A stretch of DNA of 64,000 nucleotides, from NCBI RefSeq assembly GCF_046773475.1, contig NZ_CP177239.1, forward strand, positions 3,658,001 through 3,722,000, read 5' to 3'. This DNA is from Nitratireductor aquimarinus. GTDB lineage: Bacteria; Pseudomonadota; Alphaproteobacteria; Rhizobiales; Rhizobiaceae. A model generated the notes under the pieces. The model ran no database searches. It was not told the origin of the DNA and saw nothing but the letters and a program-made list of their open reading frames with translations. The stretch's first letter is position 1; each line of letters begins with the position of its first letter. Shown here piece by piece: positions 31,320 through 44,345 of the stretch. Both the position numbers and the translations under genes were made by a program.

Positions 31320-31625
31320 TCAGGAGGGCATGTCGCGCTCAAGCGGCTCAAGCGAACCCATGCGCTCGCCGGGCAGTTCCATCGTGGCGCAGGTGCCTGC
31401 ATCGACATATTTCCAGGCATTGCCCTGGTAATCGACCTTGGAGGTGCCGGCGCAGGTGGTGCCGGGCCCGGCCGCGCAATCGTTCTTGCCGGCCATGGAC
31501 ACGCCATAGCACTTTTCTTTTTCCTGGGCCTGGGCGGCCGTGGTGGTGGCCAGCGTGCCTACCGAAAGGGCGGCTGCGACCGTTCCGGCGATATAGGCGG
31601 CGGTGAGTGCGGTTTTGGTGGACAT
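31320..31625 (-). CDS. DUF2282 precursor peptide (BufA1/bufferin-like)
   Basis: 101 residues. A long signal peptide (to about AAQAQ, residue 34) is followed by a short mature part with exactly four cysteines: C39, C50, C58 and C79, spaced C-X10-C-X7-C-X20-C. The core CYGVSMAGKNDC and GTTCAGTSKVDYQGNAWK segments are characteristic of DUF2282 (BufA1) proteins. In the Caulobacter system, as I recall it, the two central cysteines become copper-binding thiooxazoles and the outer two form a disulfide. GGAG lies upstream of the ATG at 31625. This is the likely final product of the operon, exported to the periplasm. Confidence 0.92.
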   Translation of the reverse strand: MSTKTALTAAYIAGTVAAALSVGTLATTTAAQAQEKEKCYGVSMAGKNDCAAGPGTTCAGTSKVDYQGNAWKYVDAGTCATMELPGERMGSLEPLERDMPS

Positions 31626-31793
31626 GAATGATCTCCTCTCGGGTCCTGTCGAAACCGGGGTTCCGTCCCGGCAGGACTCGTTTTTTCAGAGGGATCGTTC
31701 ACTTGGAAATCAAGCGCGCGCGAGCCGGCATCACTTGCGTGTGAGGCTTTGTTTATCGCGAAGGTTGTTGTCGTGCCGCGCGCGCCGTGTTGC
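31626..31793. promoter_or_regulatory. upstream region of the bufferin-type operon
   Basis: On the minus strand a candidate ECF-sigma-like promoter reads TGAAC, 16 bases, CGAGT, ending about 55 bases before the precursor ATG, and a cctgtcg...ccggcagg hairpin lies between it and the start. A TTCACTTGGAAATCAAG stretch lies further upstream. These are weak, unproven signals; no copper-responsive box was recognised. Confidence 0.3.
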
Positions 31794-32846
31794 TCAGGCC
31801 TTCAATGCTTCCGCGCACTTCTGGATGTCGGCGGCCTCGGTGGCGAAGCTTGTGACGAAACGATAGAGCGTGTCGCCCGCCGTCATTTCGCCTGCGAATG
31901 AGAGCGGTGGCTTCCACGGATAGAACTGCGCGCCAGCGGCCTGAAGCGCCTGGGCCTTCTCATCCTTCATGAGCGCAAACACTTCATTGGCCTGCGGCTG
32001 CCAGGCAAGGCGCGCGCCATCGGCATTGGAGATGGCGGTTGCGAGCTCCGCGGCCATCGCGTTGGCGTGGCGCGCATTCTTCAGCCAGAGGTCGTCACGG
32101 AAATAGGCCTCGAACTGCGCCGCGATGAAACGCGACTTGGAGAAGAGCTGTGCGGCGCGCTTGCGCAGGAAGTGCATCTGGCCGATCTTCGCCGGATCGA
32201 ACACGATGATCGCTTCCGCGCACCAGCAGCCATTCTTCGTGCCGCCGAAAGAGGCAATCTCCACGCCGCGCTTCCAGGTCATCTCGGCCGGCGTCGTGTC
32301 CAGAGACACGAGCGCATTGGCAAAGCGCGCGCCGTCCAGATGCAGCGGAATGCCCGCTTCGCGGCAGATGCCGGCGATCTCTTCGATCTGTTCGAGTGAA
32401 TAGAGTGTGCCGATCTCGGTCGCCTGGGTGATCGAGGCGGCCATGGGCTGCCCGGCGTGCACGAACTGGGCCGGGTGTTCGCGGATCGCCGCGTCGAGCG
32501 CGTTCGGGTCCATGCGGCCAAGCTGACCCGCCACGCCCTTCAGGCGCGCGCCGCCGGTCAGATATTCCGGTGCGCCACCCTCATCATCAATGGCGTGCGC
32601 TTCCGAATGGCAGAAGGCGACCCCGCCGGGTTTCGAGGCCCAGGTGAGCGACAGGCTGTTTGCCGCCGTTCCCGTTCCGACGAAAAACACCGCCACCTCG
32701 CGTTCGAAGATGTCGCTGAACATCTTCTCCACCCGTTTGTCCAGCTCGCTGGTTCCATAGGCCGGCGCAAAGCCGCCTGCATTGGTGACGAGCGCTTCGG
32801 CGATTTGCGGGTGGGCGCCGGCCCAGTTGTCGGAGGCGAAATTCAT
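31794..32846 (-). CDS. ltaE: low-specificity L-threonine aldolase
   Basis: 350 residues, a fold-type I PLP enzyme. Recognised segments: NFASDNWAGAHPQIAEAL, FVGTGTAANSLSL, HSEAHAIDDEGGAPEYL, IPLHLDGARFANALVSL and the PLP lysine in ASFGGTKNGCWCAEA. It cleaves L-threonine and L-allo-threonine to glycine and acetaldehyde. It is not obviously co-transcribed with the operon downstream, 168 bases away. GAGAGA precedes the ATG. Confidence 0.93.
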   Translation of the reverse strand: MNFASDNWAGAHPQIAEALVTNAGGFAPAYGTSELDKRVEKMFSDIFEREVAVFFVGTGTAANSLSLTWASKPGGVAFCHSEAHAIDDEGGAPEYLTGGARLKGVAGQLGRMDPNALDAAIREHPAQFVHAGQPMAASITQATEIGTLYSLEQIEEIAGICREAGIPLHLDGARFANALVSLDTTPAEMTWKRGVEIASFGGTKNGCWCAEAIIVFDPAKIGQMHFLRKRAAQLFSKSRFIAAQFEAYFRDDLWLKNARHANAMAAELATAISNADGARLAWQPQANEVFALMKDEKAQALQAAGAQFYPWKPPLSFAGEMTAGDTLYRFVTSFATEAADIQKCAEALKA

Positions 32847-33387
32847 GCGGCAGATCTCTCTTTTGACCCCAAAATAAGCAGTGGCGGCGGGAGATTGCGC
32901 GCTTCGATGCTCCGGTTCAAGCCCTTCGGATGAGATGTTGCGGTGATTTTTGCGCCTGACAGGATATTCTGCGGCGGTTTATCAAAATGTCATCAATACT
33001 TGCAGTTTAGGTATTTTATTTCGTGTTTTGCGCAAAAAATTTGCATTTCCGTCTTGTCTGGTGTTGGTATTTCTGGCATTTCAGCGAATAAGACAGCAGT
33101 GCTGTCCTATTGTTGTGCAGTTCGGTTGCCAGCGTCTCAGCGTGGCTTTTGCGCTCGTGATAGTGTTGCGAACGACCGGTGCAACAAAGGCGGTCCGGCA
33201 ATGACCGGAGCACAGGCAGGGATGCCCGCCCAAGAACAAGAACACGCGCCGGAGCATATCGGTAGCGTTGCTCCGGCTTCTAAATGGAAATGCCGTGCAT
33301 ACACCCCGGAAGGCCGCAAGGGCTTTCTGGCGACTGAACGACCGCCCAGGGAGGCTTGCCCCGGGCTCTAGAATGTGAGGATTTGCG
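32847..33387. other. 541-base intergenic region upstream of gltB
   Basis: No convincing gene. The part from 32940 to 33180 is clearly AT-richer than its surroundings and contains a perfect palindrome TTTTGCGCAAAA at 33026-33037, a possible Lrp-type or promoter element. A GGAGCA...TGCTCC inverted repeat lies at 33253-33276, and a gcccagggaggcttgccccgggc hairpin ends just before the gltB ribosome site. A frame from 32943 to 33371 has no family likeness. The region probably holds the regulated gltB promoter and a long leader. Confidence 0.45.
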
Positions 33388-38121
<4,734 letters not shown>

Positions 38122-38147
38122 CCGTGGGTTCTGGAGATCTGTTGCCC

Positions 38148-38738
38148 ATGGATATTTTTGGTGACCGGAATTCGGGCAATTGCCTGAAGGTCAGATACAC
38201 GGCGGACCATCTCGGTCTGCCCTATCGCTGGCATGAGCTCGACCTCATGGCTGGCGAGAGCCGCACGGACGCGTTTCTCGCCATGTCGCCCTTTGGGCAG
38301 GTGCCGGTCGTGCGGTTCGATGACGGGCGCACGCTTGGCCAGTCGGGCGCAATCATCCGCTATCTGGCGCGCGGTTCGGCGCTTTTGCCCGAAGACGCGT
38401 TTGCCCAGGCGGAAATCGATCAGTGGATGTTCTGGGAGCAGAACTTCCATGAGCCCAATGTGGCCGGTGCGCGCTTTCAGGTGTTCTACCGCAAGGAGCC
38501 GGTTGAAGCGCGCGATCCTTTGAAGGTCGAGCGGGGTGAGGCCGCGCTCGATTTGATGGACGAGACGCTGAAGACGCGCGATTTCTTTGTCGGTGACGGG
38601 CTCACCATCGCCGATATCGCGCTCCTCGGCTACACGCGGCTTGCCCCTCAGGGGGGCTTTGAACTCGACGGGCGCAGGGCGCTCACCCGCTGGATTGCAC
38701 GGTGCGAGGATGTTCTCGGACTTCCGGCACTTCACTAG
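38148..38738 (+). CDS. glutathione S-transferase family protein
   Basis: 196 residues. An N-terminal thioredoxin fold (NCLKVRYTADHLGLPYRWHE, then FGQVPVVRFDDGRTLGQSGAIIRYLA) carries the cis-Pro and the Glu/Ser-like glutathione-binding positions, and the C-terminal helical domain ends in DGLTIADIALLGYTRLA. It probably conjugates or reduces an electrophile in the cytoplasm. The ATG at 38148 is 26 bases after gltB, so the gene is co-transcribed with it. Its placement between gltB and gltD is unusual; those two genes are often adjacent. Confidence 0.92.
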   Translation: MDIFGDRNSGNCLKVRYTADHLGLPYRWHELDLMAGESRTDAFLAMSPFGQVPVVRFDDGRTLGQSGAIIRYLARGSALLPEDAFAQAEIDQWMFWEQNFHEPNVAGARFQVFYRKEPVEARDPLKVERGEAALDLMDETLKTRDFFVGDGLTIADIALLGYTRLAPQGGFELDGRRALTRWIARCEDVLGLPALH

Positions 38739-38850
38739 ATCGCCATGCGTCCACCGGGGCGCACAATGGACGATCTGAATTATTGATGGGGCATCGGAAC
38801 AACCGGAAAACGGTATCCGCTTTTCGGTTCGAAGCTCTAAAATAACGGGG
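38739..38850. repeat. palindromic intergenic repeat between GST gene and gltD
   Basis: Contains the tgcgtcc...gggcgca module and a cggaacaaccggaaaacggtatccgcttttcggttcg dyad. The same modules follow soxB and gltD, so it is a dispersed repeat. It lies within the glt transcript and could set gltB/gltD stoichiometry. Confidence 0.6.
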
Positions 38851-38858
38851 TTTACTCG

Positions 38859-40313
38859 ATGGGTAAGGTTACAGGTTTTCTCGAAATCGACCGTCAGGTG
38901 CACAAGTACCAGCCGGCGTCCGACCGCATTCGCCATTTCCGCGAATTCACGCTGCCCATGTCGGACAGGGAAGTCGAGAAACAGGCCGCGCGCTGCATGG
39001 ATTGCGGCATTCCCTATTGCCACGGCCCGACAGGCTGTCCGGTCCACAACCAGATCCCGGACTGGAACGACCTCGTCTATAATGGCGACTGGGAGGAGGC
39101 GATCCGCAATCTGCACTCCACCAACAACTTCCCGGAGTGGACTGGCCGCATCTGCCCTGCACCCTGCGAGGAAGCCTGCACGCTCAATCTCGAAGATATT
39201 CCCGTCGCCATCAAGACGGTCGAGCAGGCCATTGCCGACAAGGCCTATGAGGCCGGTTTCGTGCGGCCCTATCCGGCCGACCACACGACCGGCAAGAAGG
39301 TCGCCATCATCGGCTCCGGCCCGGCCGGCATGGCTGCCGCCCAGCAGCTCGGGCGTGCCGGTCATCAGGTCCATGTCTATGAGCGCGAAAGCCGGCCCGG
39401 CGGCCTGATGCGCTACGGCATTCCCGATTTCAAGATCGAAAAACACTATATCGACCGCCGCATCGAGCAGATGCAGGGCGAAGGCGTGACCTTCCATTGC
39501 GGTGTCAATGTCGGCGTGGACAAGCCGGTGGAAGAGCTTCTGGCCGAGCACGACGCCGTTCTCTACTGCGGTGGCTCGGAGCGCCCGCGCCCGGCCGGTA
39601 TCCCCGGAGGCGAATTCCACGGCGTTCACGACGCCATGCCCTATCTGGTTCAGCAGAACCGGCGTGTGGGCGGTGAGGACATTCAGTCCGTCGCATGGGC
39701 GGCAGAGCCCATCCTTGCCGGCGGCAAGCATGTGGTTGTCGTGGGTGGTGGTGACACCGCATCGGATTGCGTCGGCACGGCCTTCCGTCAGGGCGCGGTG
39801 CGCGTCACCCAGCTCGACATCCGCCCGCGTCCGCCGGAGAAGGAAGACAAGCTTGCCGTCTGGCCCTATTGGGCGACGAAGATGCGCACCTCCTCTTCAC
39901 AGGCCGAAGGCGCCGATCGCGAATTCCAGGTGGCGACGCTTGAATTCGTTGGTGAGGATGGCGTTCTGACCGGTGTGAAATGCTGTCAGGTGGACGAGAA
40001 GCGCAAGCCCGTTCCGGGCACGGAATTCCTCATTCGCGCAGATCTCGCCTTCATCGCCATCGGCTTTTCCGGCCCGCTGGAAACAGGCGTTCTGTCCGAG
40101 TTTGGCGACCGGCTGAAAACCGATATCGACCGCCGCAACTCTGTGAACGTCAATGCTGACGACCGTGAGTATCGCACCACCATCGACCGTCTGTTTGCAG
40201 CGGGCGATGCGCGGCGCGGTCAGTCTCTGGTGGTCTGGGCGATCCGCGAAGGGCGTCAGGCCGCCCACGCGATTGACACGTTCCTCATGGGCAGTTCGGT
40301 CCTGCCGCGTTAG
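38859..40313 (+). CDS. gltD: glutamate synthase small subunit
   Basis: 484 residues. N-terminal cysteine clusters (ARCMDCGIPYCHGPTGCPV and RICPAPCEEACTLN) bind 4Fe-4S centres. Two nucleotide-binding motifs follow: VAIIGSGPAGMAAAQQLGRA for FAD and VVVVGGGDTASDCVGTA for NADPH. It feeds electrons from NADPH to GltB. It is separated from gltB by the GST gene and a repeat, but probably still belongs to the same operon. Confidence 0.98.
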   Translation: MGKVTGFLEIDRQVHKYQPASDRIRHFREFTLPMSDREVEKQAARCMDCGIPYCHGPTGCPVHNQIPDWNDLVYNGDWEEAIRNLHSTNNFPEWTGRICPAPCEEACTLNLEDIPVAIKTVEQAIADKAYEAGFVRPYPADHTTGKKVAIIGSGPAGMAAAQQLGRAGHQVHVYERESRPGGLMRYGIPDFKIEKHYIDRRIEQMQGEGVTFHCGVNVGVDKPVEELLAEHDAVLYCGGSERPRPAGIPGGEFHGVHDAMPYLVQQNRRVGGEDIQSVAWAAEPILAGGKHVVVVGGGDTASDCVGTAFRQGAVRVTQLDIRPRPPEKEDKLAVWPYWATKMRTSSSQAEGADREFQVATLEFVGEDGVLTGVKCCQVDEKRKPVPGTEFLIRADLAFIAIGFSGPLETGVLSEFGDRLKTDIDRRNSVNVNADDREYRTTIDRLFAAGDARRGQSLVVWAIREGRQAAHAIDTFLMGSSVLPR

Positions 40314-40560
40314 GGCGCCGTGCGTCCATTTAGACGCACAAAGGACGCTCCAGGTGGATGACGGCTTCCTTCTCCCCGCTAGAGGGGAGCCAGATGGATG
40401 ACGGCCCCCTTCTCCCCGCTAGCGGGGAGAAGGTCCCGGCAGGGGGATGAGGGGCGAGCGCGGCGCAAGAAAATCTCGCCATATTGTGGGGTTGGCAGAA
40501 CCTGGCGCTCGCCCCTCATCCTCACCTTCTCCCCGCGCGCGGGGAGAAGGGGCCTCGAAG
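40314..40560. repeat. cluster of palindromic repeats ('ttctccccgc...gcggggagaa' family)
   Basis: After a short tgcgtcc/ggacgca palindrome there are three palindromic ttctccccgc units at 40371, 40410 and 40529. The second and third are arranged as inverted copies, with gatgaggggcgagcg (about 40446) mirrored by cgctcgcccctcatc (about 40505). The same elements recur at 56.7-57.1 kb. The DNA is non-coding. Rhizobial genomes carry many such mosaic elements. Confidence 0.8.
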
Positions 40561-40655
40561 TCGGTGCCCCATCGCGTCATTCCACGCATCATGCGGGCGT
40601 CAGGTGATCCCGCCTGCCTGCAGTGATCTGCGAGCCCGAAGAGGTCTGGATGAAA

Positions 40656-41900
40656 TCAGGGCGTCGCCGTGGCTTCTGGCTGCGGCGGCGTTTTCTTTTC
40701 TGCCACTGGTGCGACCGGACGTAACGAGAAATTGTCGGCGCGGCCGGGCTGACTTGATGTGGCGCTGTCGATGTCCGCTTCGTCACTGCGCTCCTGTCGC
40801 CCGATTGGCTCCACCACGGCGCCCATCAGCTCCAGCCCGCCATCGAGCGCCGGGTCAGACAGCGAGATCGGCACGGTCCGGTCGACAGGTGTGGGCTCTT
40901 CGGGGAAGAGAACGAGGTTTGGCAGGTTCTCGATCCCGACCTCGCCGATATCGGGCGAGATGGCTTCGCCGAGAAGCTTGTTCAGCGGTTTCTCCACGTA
41001 GAAGGCCACCTTGCGCTTGCCGGAACGCGTGAGATTGATGCCGTCGCTGCCGCGCAGCCGCACCGGCTGCCCGTTCATGTCCGGCCCGGTAAAGATGAAG
41101 GCTCCATTCTCATCCACGAAACCGTCCCAGATGTCGACGAATGTGCCGCCTATGCTCTCCACTGTGGTCTTGTAGATGTCGTTGAAGGCCAGCATGTCGG
41201 ACGACATGGTCGATGATTTGAAGGCCGGTAAGCCGCTCCACACGAGTGGGATCTGCTTTTCTTCGATGGCCGCCGCGAAGGTCTTGACGCGGTCGGTGTA
41301 TTCGGCGAGCCAGGGCTCCGACCGCGGGGCCTCGCGCTGACCGTCGATGCGCAGTTGCTGCCGGTCGTTGGAGCCGATCATCACGACCACGACGGTCGGG
41401 GAAACCTCTTCCAGAATGCCCGAAATCTCGGCATTCCAGTCATAATAGTCGTCGCGCACAAAGCCGGACGAACCGTTGCTGCGATTGATCACGCGCACAC
41501 CGGGAGACTCTGCATATGCGTCGCTCAGGCCCTCGGCGAGCCCTCCGGCCATGAAGTCGCCAACGACCAGCACCGTGCGTGCATTCTCAAGCTTCTCCAC
41601 TTCCGGCGGCGGTGGAGGCGTCGTTGGCTGGCGGGGTGCGGCGCGTGTTGTCGAGCGGCTGGGGCTTCGCGTGGCCGGCTGGCTCCGGCGCTGGCTGGGT
41701 TGCCGCACCGCAGGGCGCTCGGGCTCGCGTTGGCGCGCCCGCCCGCCGAACAGGAAATCCAGAAGGCCGCGACTTCTCTCCTGGGCCCCGGCAGGCGAGG
41801 GCGTGGAGAGGATAACGGGCAGGGCGAGGCTTAACGAGATGATGGCAATGACGAAGCGTTTGCCGCCTTCTCGTCCTGCCTCTGCCCTGTCCGTTTTCAT
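40656..41900 (-). CDS. SGNH/DUF459-type periplasmic protein with altered catalytic residues
   Basis: 414 residues. A signal peptide ends near AGAQ, then an Arg/Pro-rich linker (residues 42-100) leads to an SGNH-hydrolase fold. Block I reads VVGDFMAGGLAEGL (Phe where the catalytic Ser of GDS normally sits, residue 116), block III VMIGSNDRQ is kept, and block V reads DGINLTRSG, with Asn in place of the catalytic His. The protein is therefore probably not a classical esterase. The C-terminal 90 residues are low complexity. It follows the lytic transglycosylase gene by 36 bases, suggesting a joint cell-envelope role. Confidence 0.8.
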   Translation of the reverse strand: MKTDRAEAGREGGKRFVIAIISLSLALPVILSTPSPAGAQERSRGLLDFLFGGRARQREPERPAVRQPSQRRSQPATRSPSRSTTRAAPRQPTTPPPPPEVEKLENARTVLVVGDFMAGGLAEGLSDAYAESPGVRVINRSNGSSGFVRDDYYDWNAEISGILEEVSPTVVVVMIGSNDRQQLRIDGQREAPRSEPWLAEYTDRVKTFAAAIEEKQIPLVWSGLPAFKSSTMSSDMLAFNDIYKTTVESIGGTFVDIWDGFVDENGAFIFTGPDMNGQPVRLRGSDGINLTRSGKRKVAFYVEKPLNKLLGEAISPDIGEVGIENLPNLVLFPEEPTPVDRTVPISLSDPALDGGLELMGAVVEPIGRQERSDEADIDSATSSQPGRADNFSLRPVAPVAEKKTPPQPEATATP

Positions 41901-41936
41901 GTCCTGTTTCCCCTGTCTCCGGTCAATTGCCTCCGG

Positions 41937-43163
41937 TCAGTTCCCGCGCAGGCGGCGGAGCACTTCCTTGCCCGGATGGCCGTCTTCCTGCATTCCGTTG
42001 CGGGACTGGAAGGCGCGGATCGCGGCGCGCGAGCCGGAGCCGATCTTGCCATCGATGGGGCCGTCATAATAGCCAAGCGCACCAAGGCGGCGCTGCAGTT
42101 CTTCCGTCTCGTTGTAGCTGAGACGTTCGAAGGGACGATTCCAGTCACGCACGAGGCCGCCATAGCCGGCGATTTCGTCGGCAAGAAGGCCCACGGCAAG
42201 TGCGTATTTGTCCGAATTGTTGTAGCGCTTGATGACCTGGAAATTCTTGGTCACGAGGAAGGCGGGGCCTGCGCGACCGTCCGGGACCTTCAGCTCGGCG
42301 CTGTCGTTCGGACGCGGGAAAGGCTTGCCATTGGCGCGCACGACGCCGATGGAAGCCCAGCGGGCAAGCGACATGTTGCCGCCCGGGAACTTGCGTCCGC
42401 CTGGCAGCGCAGCCGTTTCATAGCCCCAGGTTTCGCCGGTGCGCCAGCCATTGCGGCGCAGCAGGTTTGCTGCGGTGGCAAGGGCGTCCGGGATTGAGGT
42501 CCAGATGTCGCGGCGGCCATTGCCGTCCATGTCGACAGCATAGGCCTGATAGCTGGTGGGGATGAACTGCGTGTGGCCCATCGCGCCGGCCCAGGAGCCG
42601 GTCAGGTGGCCAACATCAATGTCGCCGCTCTGCAGGATCTTGAGCGCGGCGATGAGCTGCTGACGGGCAAATTTGGCGCGGCGCTTGTCGGCATAGGCGA
42701 GCGTGGCCAGCGAGCGTGGCACGCTGCGCATGACGCGTTCGTTCTTCAGCACTTCGCCATAGTTCGATTCGATCGACCAGATGGCGAGCAGCACATAGCG
42801 GCTGACGCCGTACTGGCTTTCGATGCGGTCGAGCCAGGGTTTCCACTGGCGGGCGAGCTGCTGACCGCGCTGGATGGCGTCGGCCTGAACGCGGTTGTCG
42901 AAATATTCCCACGCCTCGGCGCGGAATTCGGGCTGGTAGCGGGCTTTCTCCAGCACCTCCGGATCGGGGGCGGTGATGCCGCGAAAGGCGCGGTCATAGG
43001 TGGCGCCGGAAACGCCGTTCTTGATCGCAACAGCGCGAAACTGCTGGACCCAGCGCTGGAAGCCGGCATCGGCGCTGGCCGGCTGGAGGGTTACGGTAAA
43101 TGCGAGCACGAAAGAAGCGATCAACGTCGCGACGAGGTTTCGTGGGGGCAAGCGGAACAACAT
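41937..43163 (-). CDS. lytic murein transglycosylase (MltB type) with peptidoglycan-binding domain
   Basis: 408 residues. A signal peptide (start MLFRLPPRNLVATLIASFVL) leads into an SLT_2-type domain with the catalytic glutamate in LLAIWSIESNYGEVLKNE, plus GSWAGAMGHTQFIPTSY and YAVDMDGNGRRDIW. The C-terminal 65 residues form a PG_binding_1 domain (LQRRLGALGYYDGPIDGKIG). It cleaves murein to 1,6-anhydro products in the periplasm. GGAG precedes the ATG at 43163; the frame up to 43229 is not used. Transcribed together with the SGNH gene. Confidence 0.95.
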   Translation of the reverse strand: MLFRLPPRNLVATLIASFVLAFTVTLQPASADAGFQRWVQQFRAVAIKNGVSGATYDRAFRGITAPDPEVLEKARYQPEFRAEAWEYFDNRVQADAIQRGQQLARQWKPWLDRIESQYGVSRYVLLAIWSIESNYGEVLKNERVMRSVPRSLATLAYADKRRAKFARQQLIAALKILQSGDIDVGHLTGSWAGAMGHTQFIPTSYQAYAVDMDGNGRRDIWTSIPDALATAANLLRRNGWRTGETWGYETAALPGGRKFPGGNMSLARWASIGVVRANGKPFPRPNDSAELKVPDGRAGPAFLVTKNFQVIKRYNNSDKYALAVGLLADEIAGYGGLVRDWNRPFERLSYNETEELQRRLGALGYYDGPIDGKIGSGSRAAIRAFQSRNGMQEDGHPGKEVLRRLRGN

Positions 43164-43361
43164 CACGATCTCCGTTACAGGTAGTCCAGCCTTTCCATGG
43201 CAGGTCCCGGTTAGAAAAACGTTTACCATGCTGTTAATGTCCGTGATCGGGTTCTCCGGAACTTGTCACGATATACGCGCATTCATTCAGGAAACATCAA
43301 TCCGACGTTGCTAAGGCAGCGCCAAACGCCTTCATTTCAACCTTTCGGGGATAGATTTCTG

Positions 43362-44234
43362 ATGACGAAACTTCGCAAAGCGGTATTTCCTGTCGCTGGT
43401 CTGGGAACGCGTTTTCTTCCGGCCACCAAGGCAATCCCCAAGGAAATGCTGACTGTCGTCGATAAGCCCGTGATCCAGTATGTCGTCGATGAGGCCCGCG
43501 AAGCCGGCATTGAGCACTTCATTTTCGTGACCGGGCGCAACAAGGCGGTCATTGAAGATCACTTCGACATTCAGGTCGAATTGTACGACACACTGGAGCG
43601 GCGCGGCAAGAACGAGGTTCTCGACCGCCTGCACAGCATGCAGCCGCTGCCCGGCCAGACCAGCTTCACCCGTCAGCAGGAGCCGCTGGGCCTTGGCCAC
43701 GCCGTCTGGTGCGCGCGCGAACTGGTGGGCAATGAGCCCTTCGCGCTTCTTCTGCCCGACATGATCATGCAGTCGCCCAGGGGCTGCCTGTCGCAGATGG
43801 TGGAACTCTTTGAAAAGACGGACGGAAACGTTGTCTCCGTCGAAGAGTGCGAGCCCTCGCAGACCCACAAATACGGCATCGTCGGTCGCGGCGATACGGT
43901 TGCCGGCGGGTTCGAAATCAACGCCATGGTGGAGAAGCCGAAGCCCGAGGATGCGCCGTCGAACTTCTACATCAATGGCCGTTACATCCTGCGACCGGAG
44001 ATCTTTGACCTTCTCGCCGAGCAGGAACGCGGCGCGGGTGGCGAGATCCAGTTGACCGACGCCATGCTGAAGCTTCTGAAGAATCAGCCCTTCCACGGTT
44101 TCCCCTTCACGGGCCGCACATTTGACTGCGGTTCGCCGGAAGGTTTCGTGGAAGCGAACCTCGCTTTCGCGCTGGAACGCCCCGATCTGCGCGAGCATGT
44201 GCTGCGCGTCGTGGAGGCCTCCGGCCGCGTCTGA
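43362..44234 (+). CDS. galU: UTP-glucose-1-phosphate uridylyltransferase
   Basis: 290 residues, normal length. The nucleotidyl-transferase signature VFPVAGLGTRFLPATKAIPK is at the N-terminus, with KPVIQYVVDEAREAGI, GLGHAVWCARELVG and GRTFDCGSPEGFVEAN further on. It makes UDP-glucose for exopolysaccharide, LPS and osmoregulated glucans. The start at 43362 (MTKLRKAVFP) is set by the family N-terminus; the upstream frame is not coding. A strong terminator follows. Confidence 0.96.
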   Translation: MTKLRKAVFPVAGLGTRFLPATKAIPKEMLTVVDKPVIQYVVDEAREAGIEHFIFVTGRNKAVIEDHFDIQVELYDTLERRGKNEVLDRLHSMQPLPGQTSFTRQQEPLGLGHAVWCARELVGNEPFALLLPDMIMQSPRGCLSQMVELFEKTDGNVVSVEECEPSQTHKYGIVGRGDTVAGGFEINAMVEKPKPEDAPSNFYINGRYILRPEIFDLLAEQERGAGGEIQLTDAMLKLLKNQPFHGFPFTGRTFDCGSPEGFVEANLAFALERPDLREHVLRVVEASGRV

Positions 44235-44246
44235 CGCAATTTCGAA

Positions 44247-44290
44247 AAACGCCGCCATTTTCTCCGAAATGGCGGCGTTTCGTCTTTTTT
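44247..44290. terminator. bidirectional terminator between galU and outer-membrane gene
   Basis: A 14-base perfect stem (aaacgccgccattt / aaatggcggcgttt) followed on the plus strand by tcgtctttttt. A tract on the left side gives T's on the minus strand, so it may serve both convergent genes. Confidence 0.85.
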
Positions 44291-44345
44291 GCGGAAATTC
44301 CGCACCGAATTCCTAACAAACTGATTTTCCAGGTCGCGCAACGGT

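Noticed and set aside
32943..33371. 142-codon frame and nested 56-codon frame upstream of gltB
   Set aside because: No family resemblance, no good ribosome site and a cysteine-rich, AT-rich N-terminal half that looks like leader DNA. Kept as intergenic.
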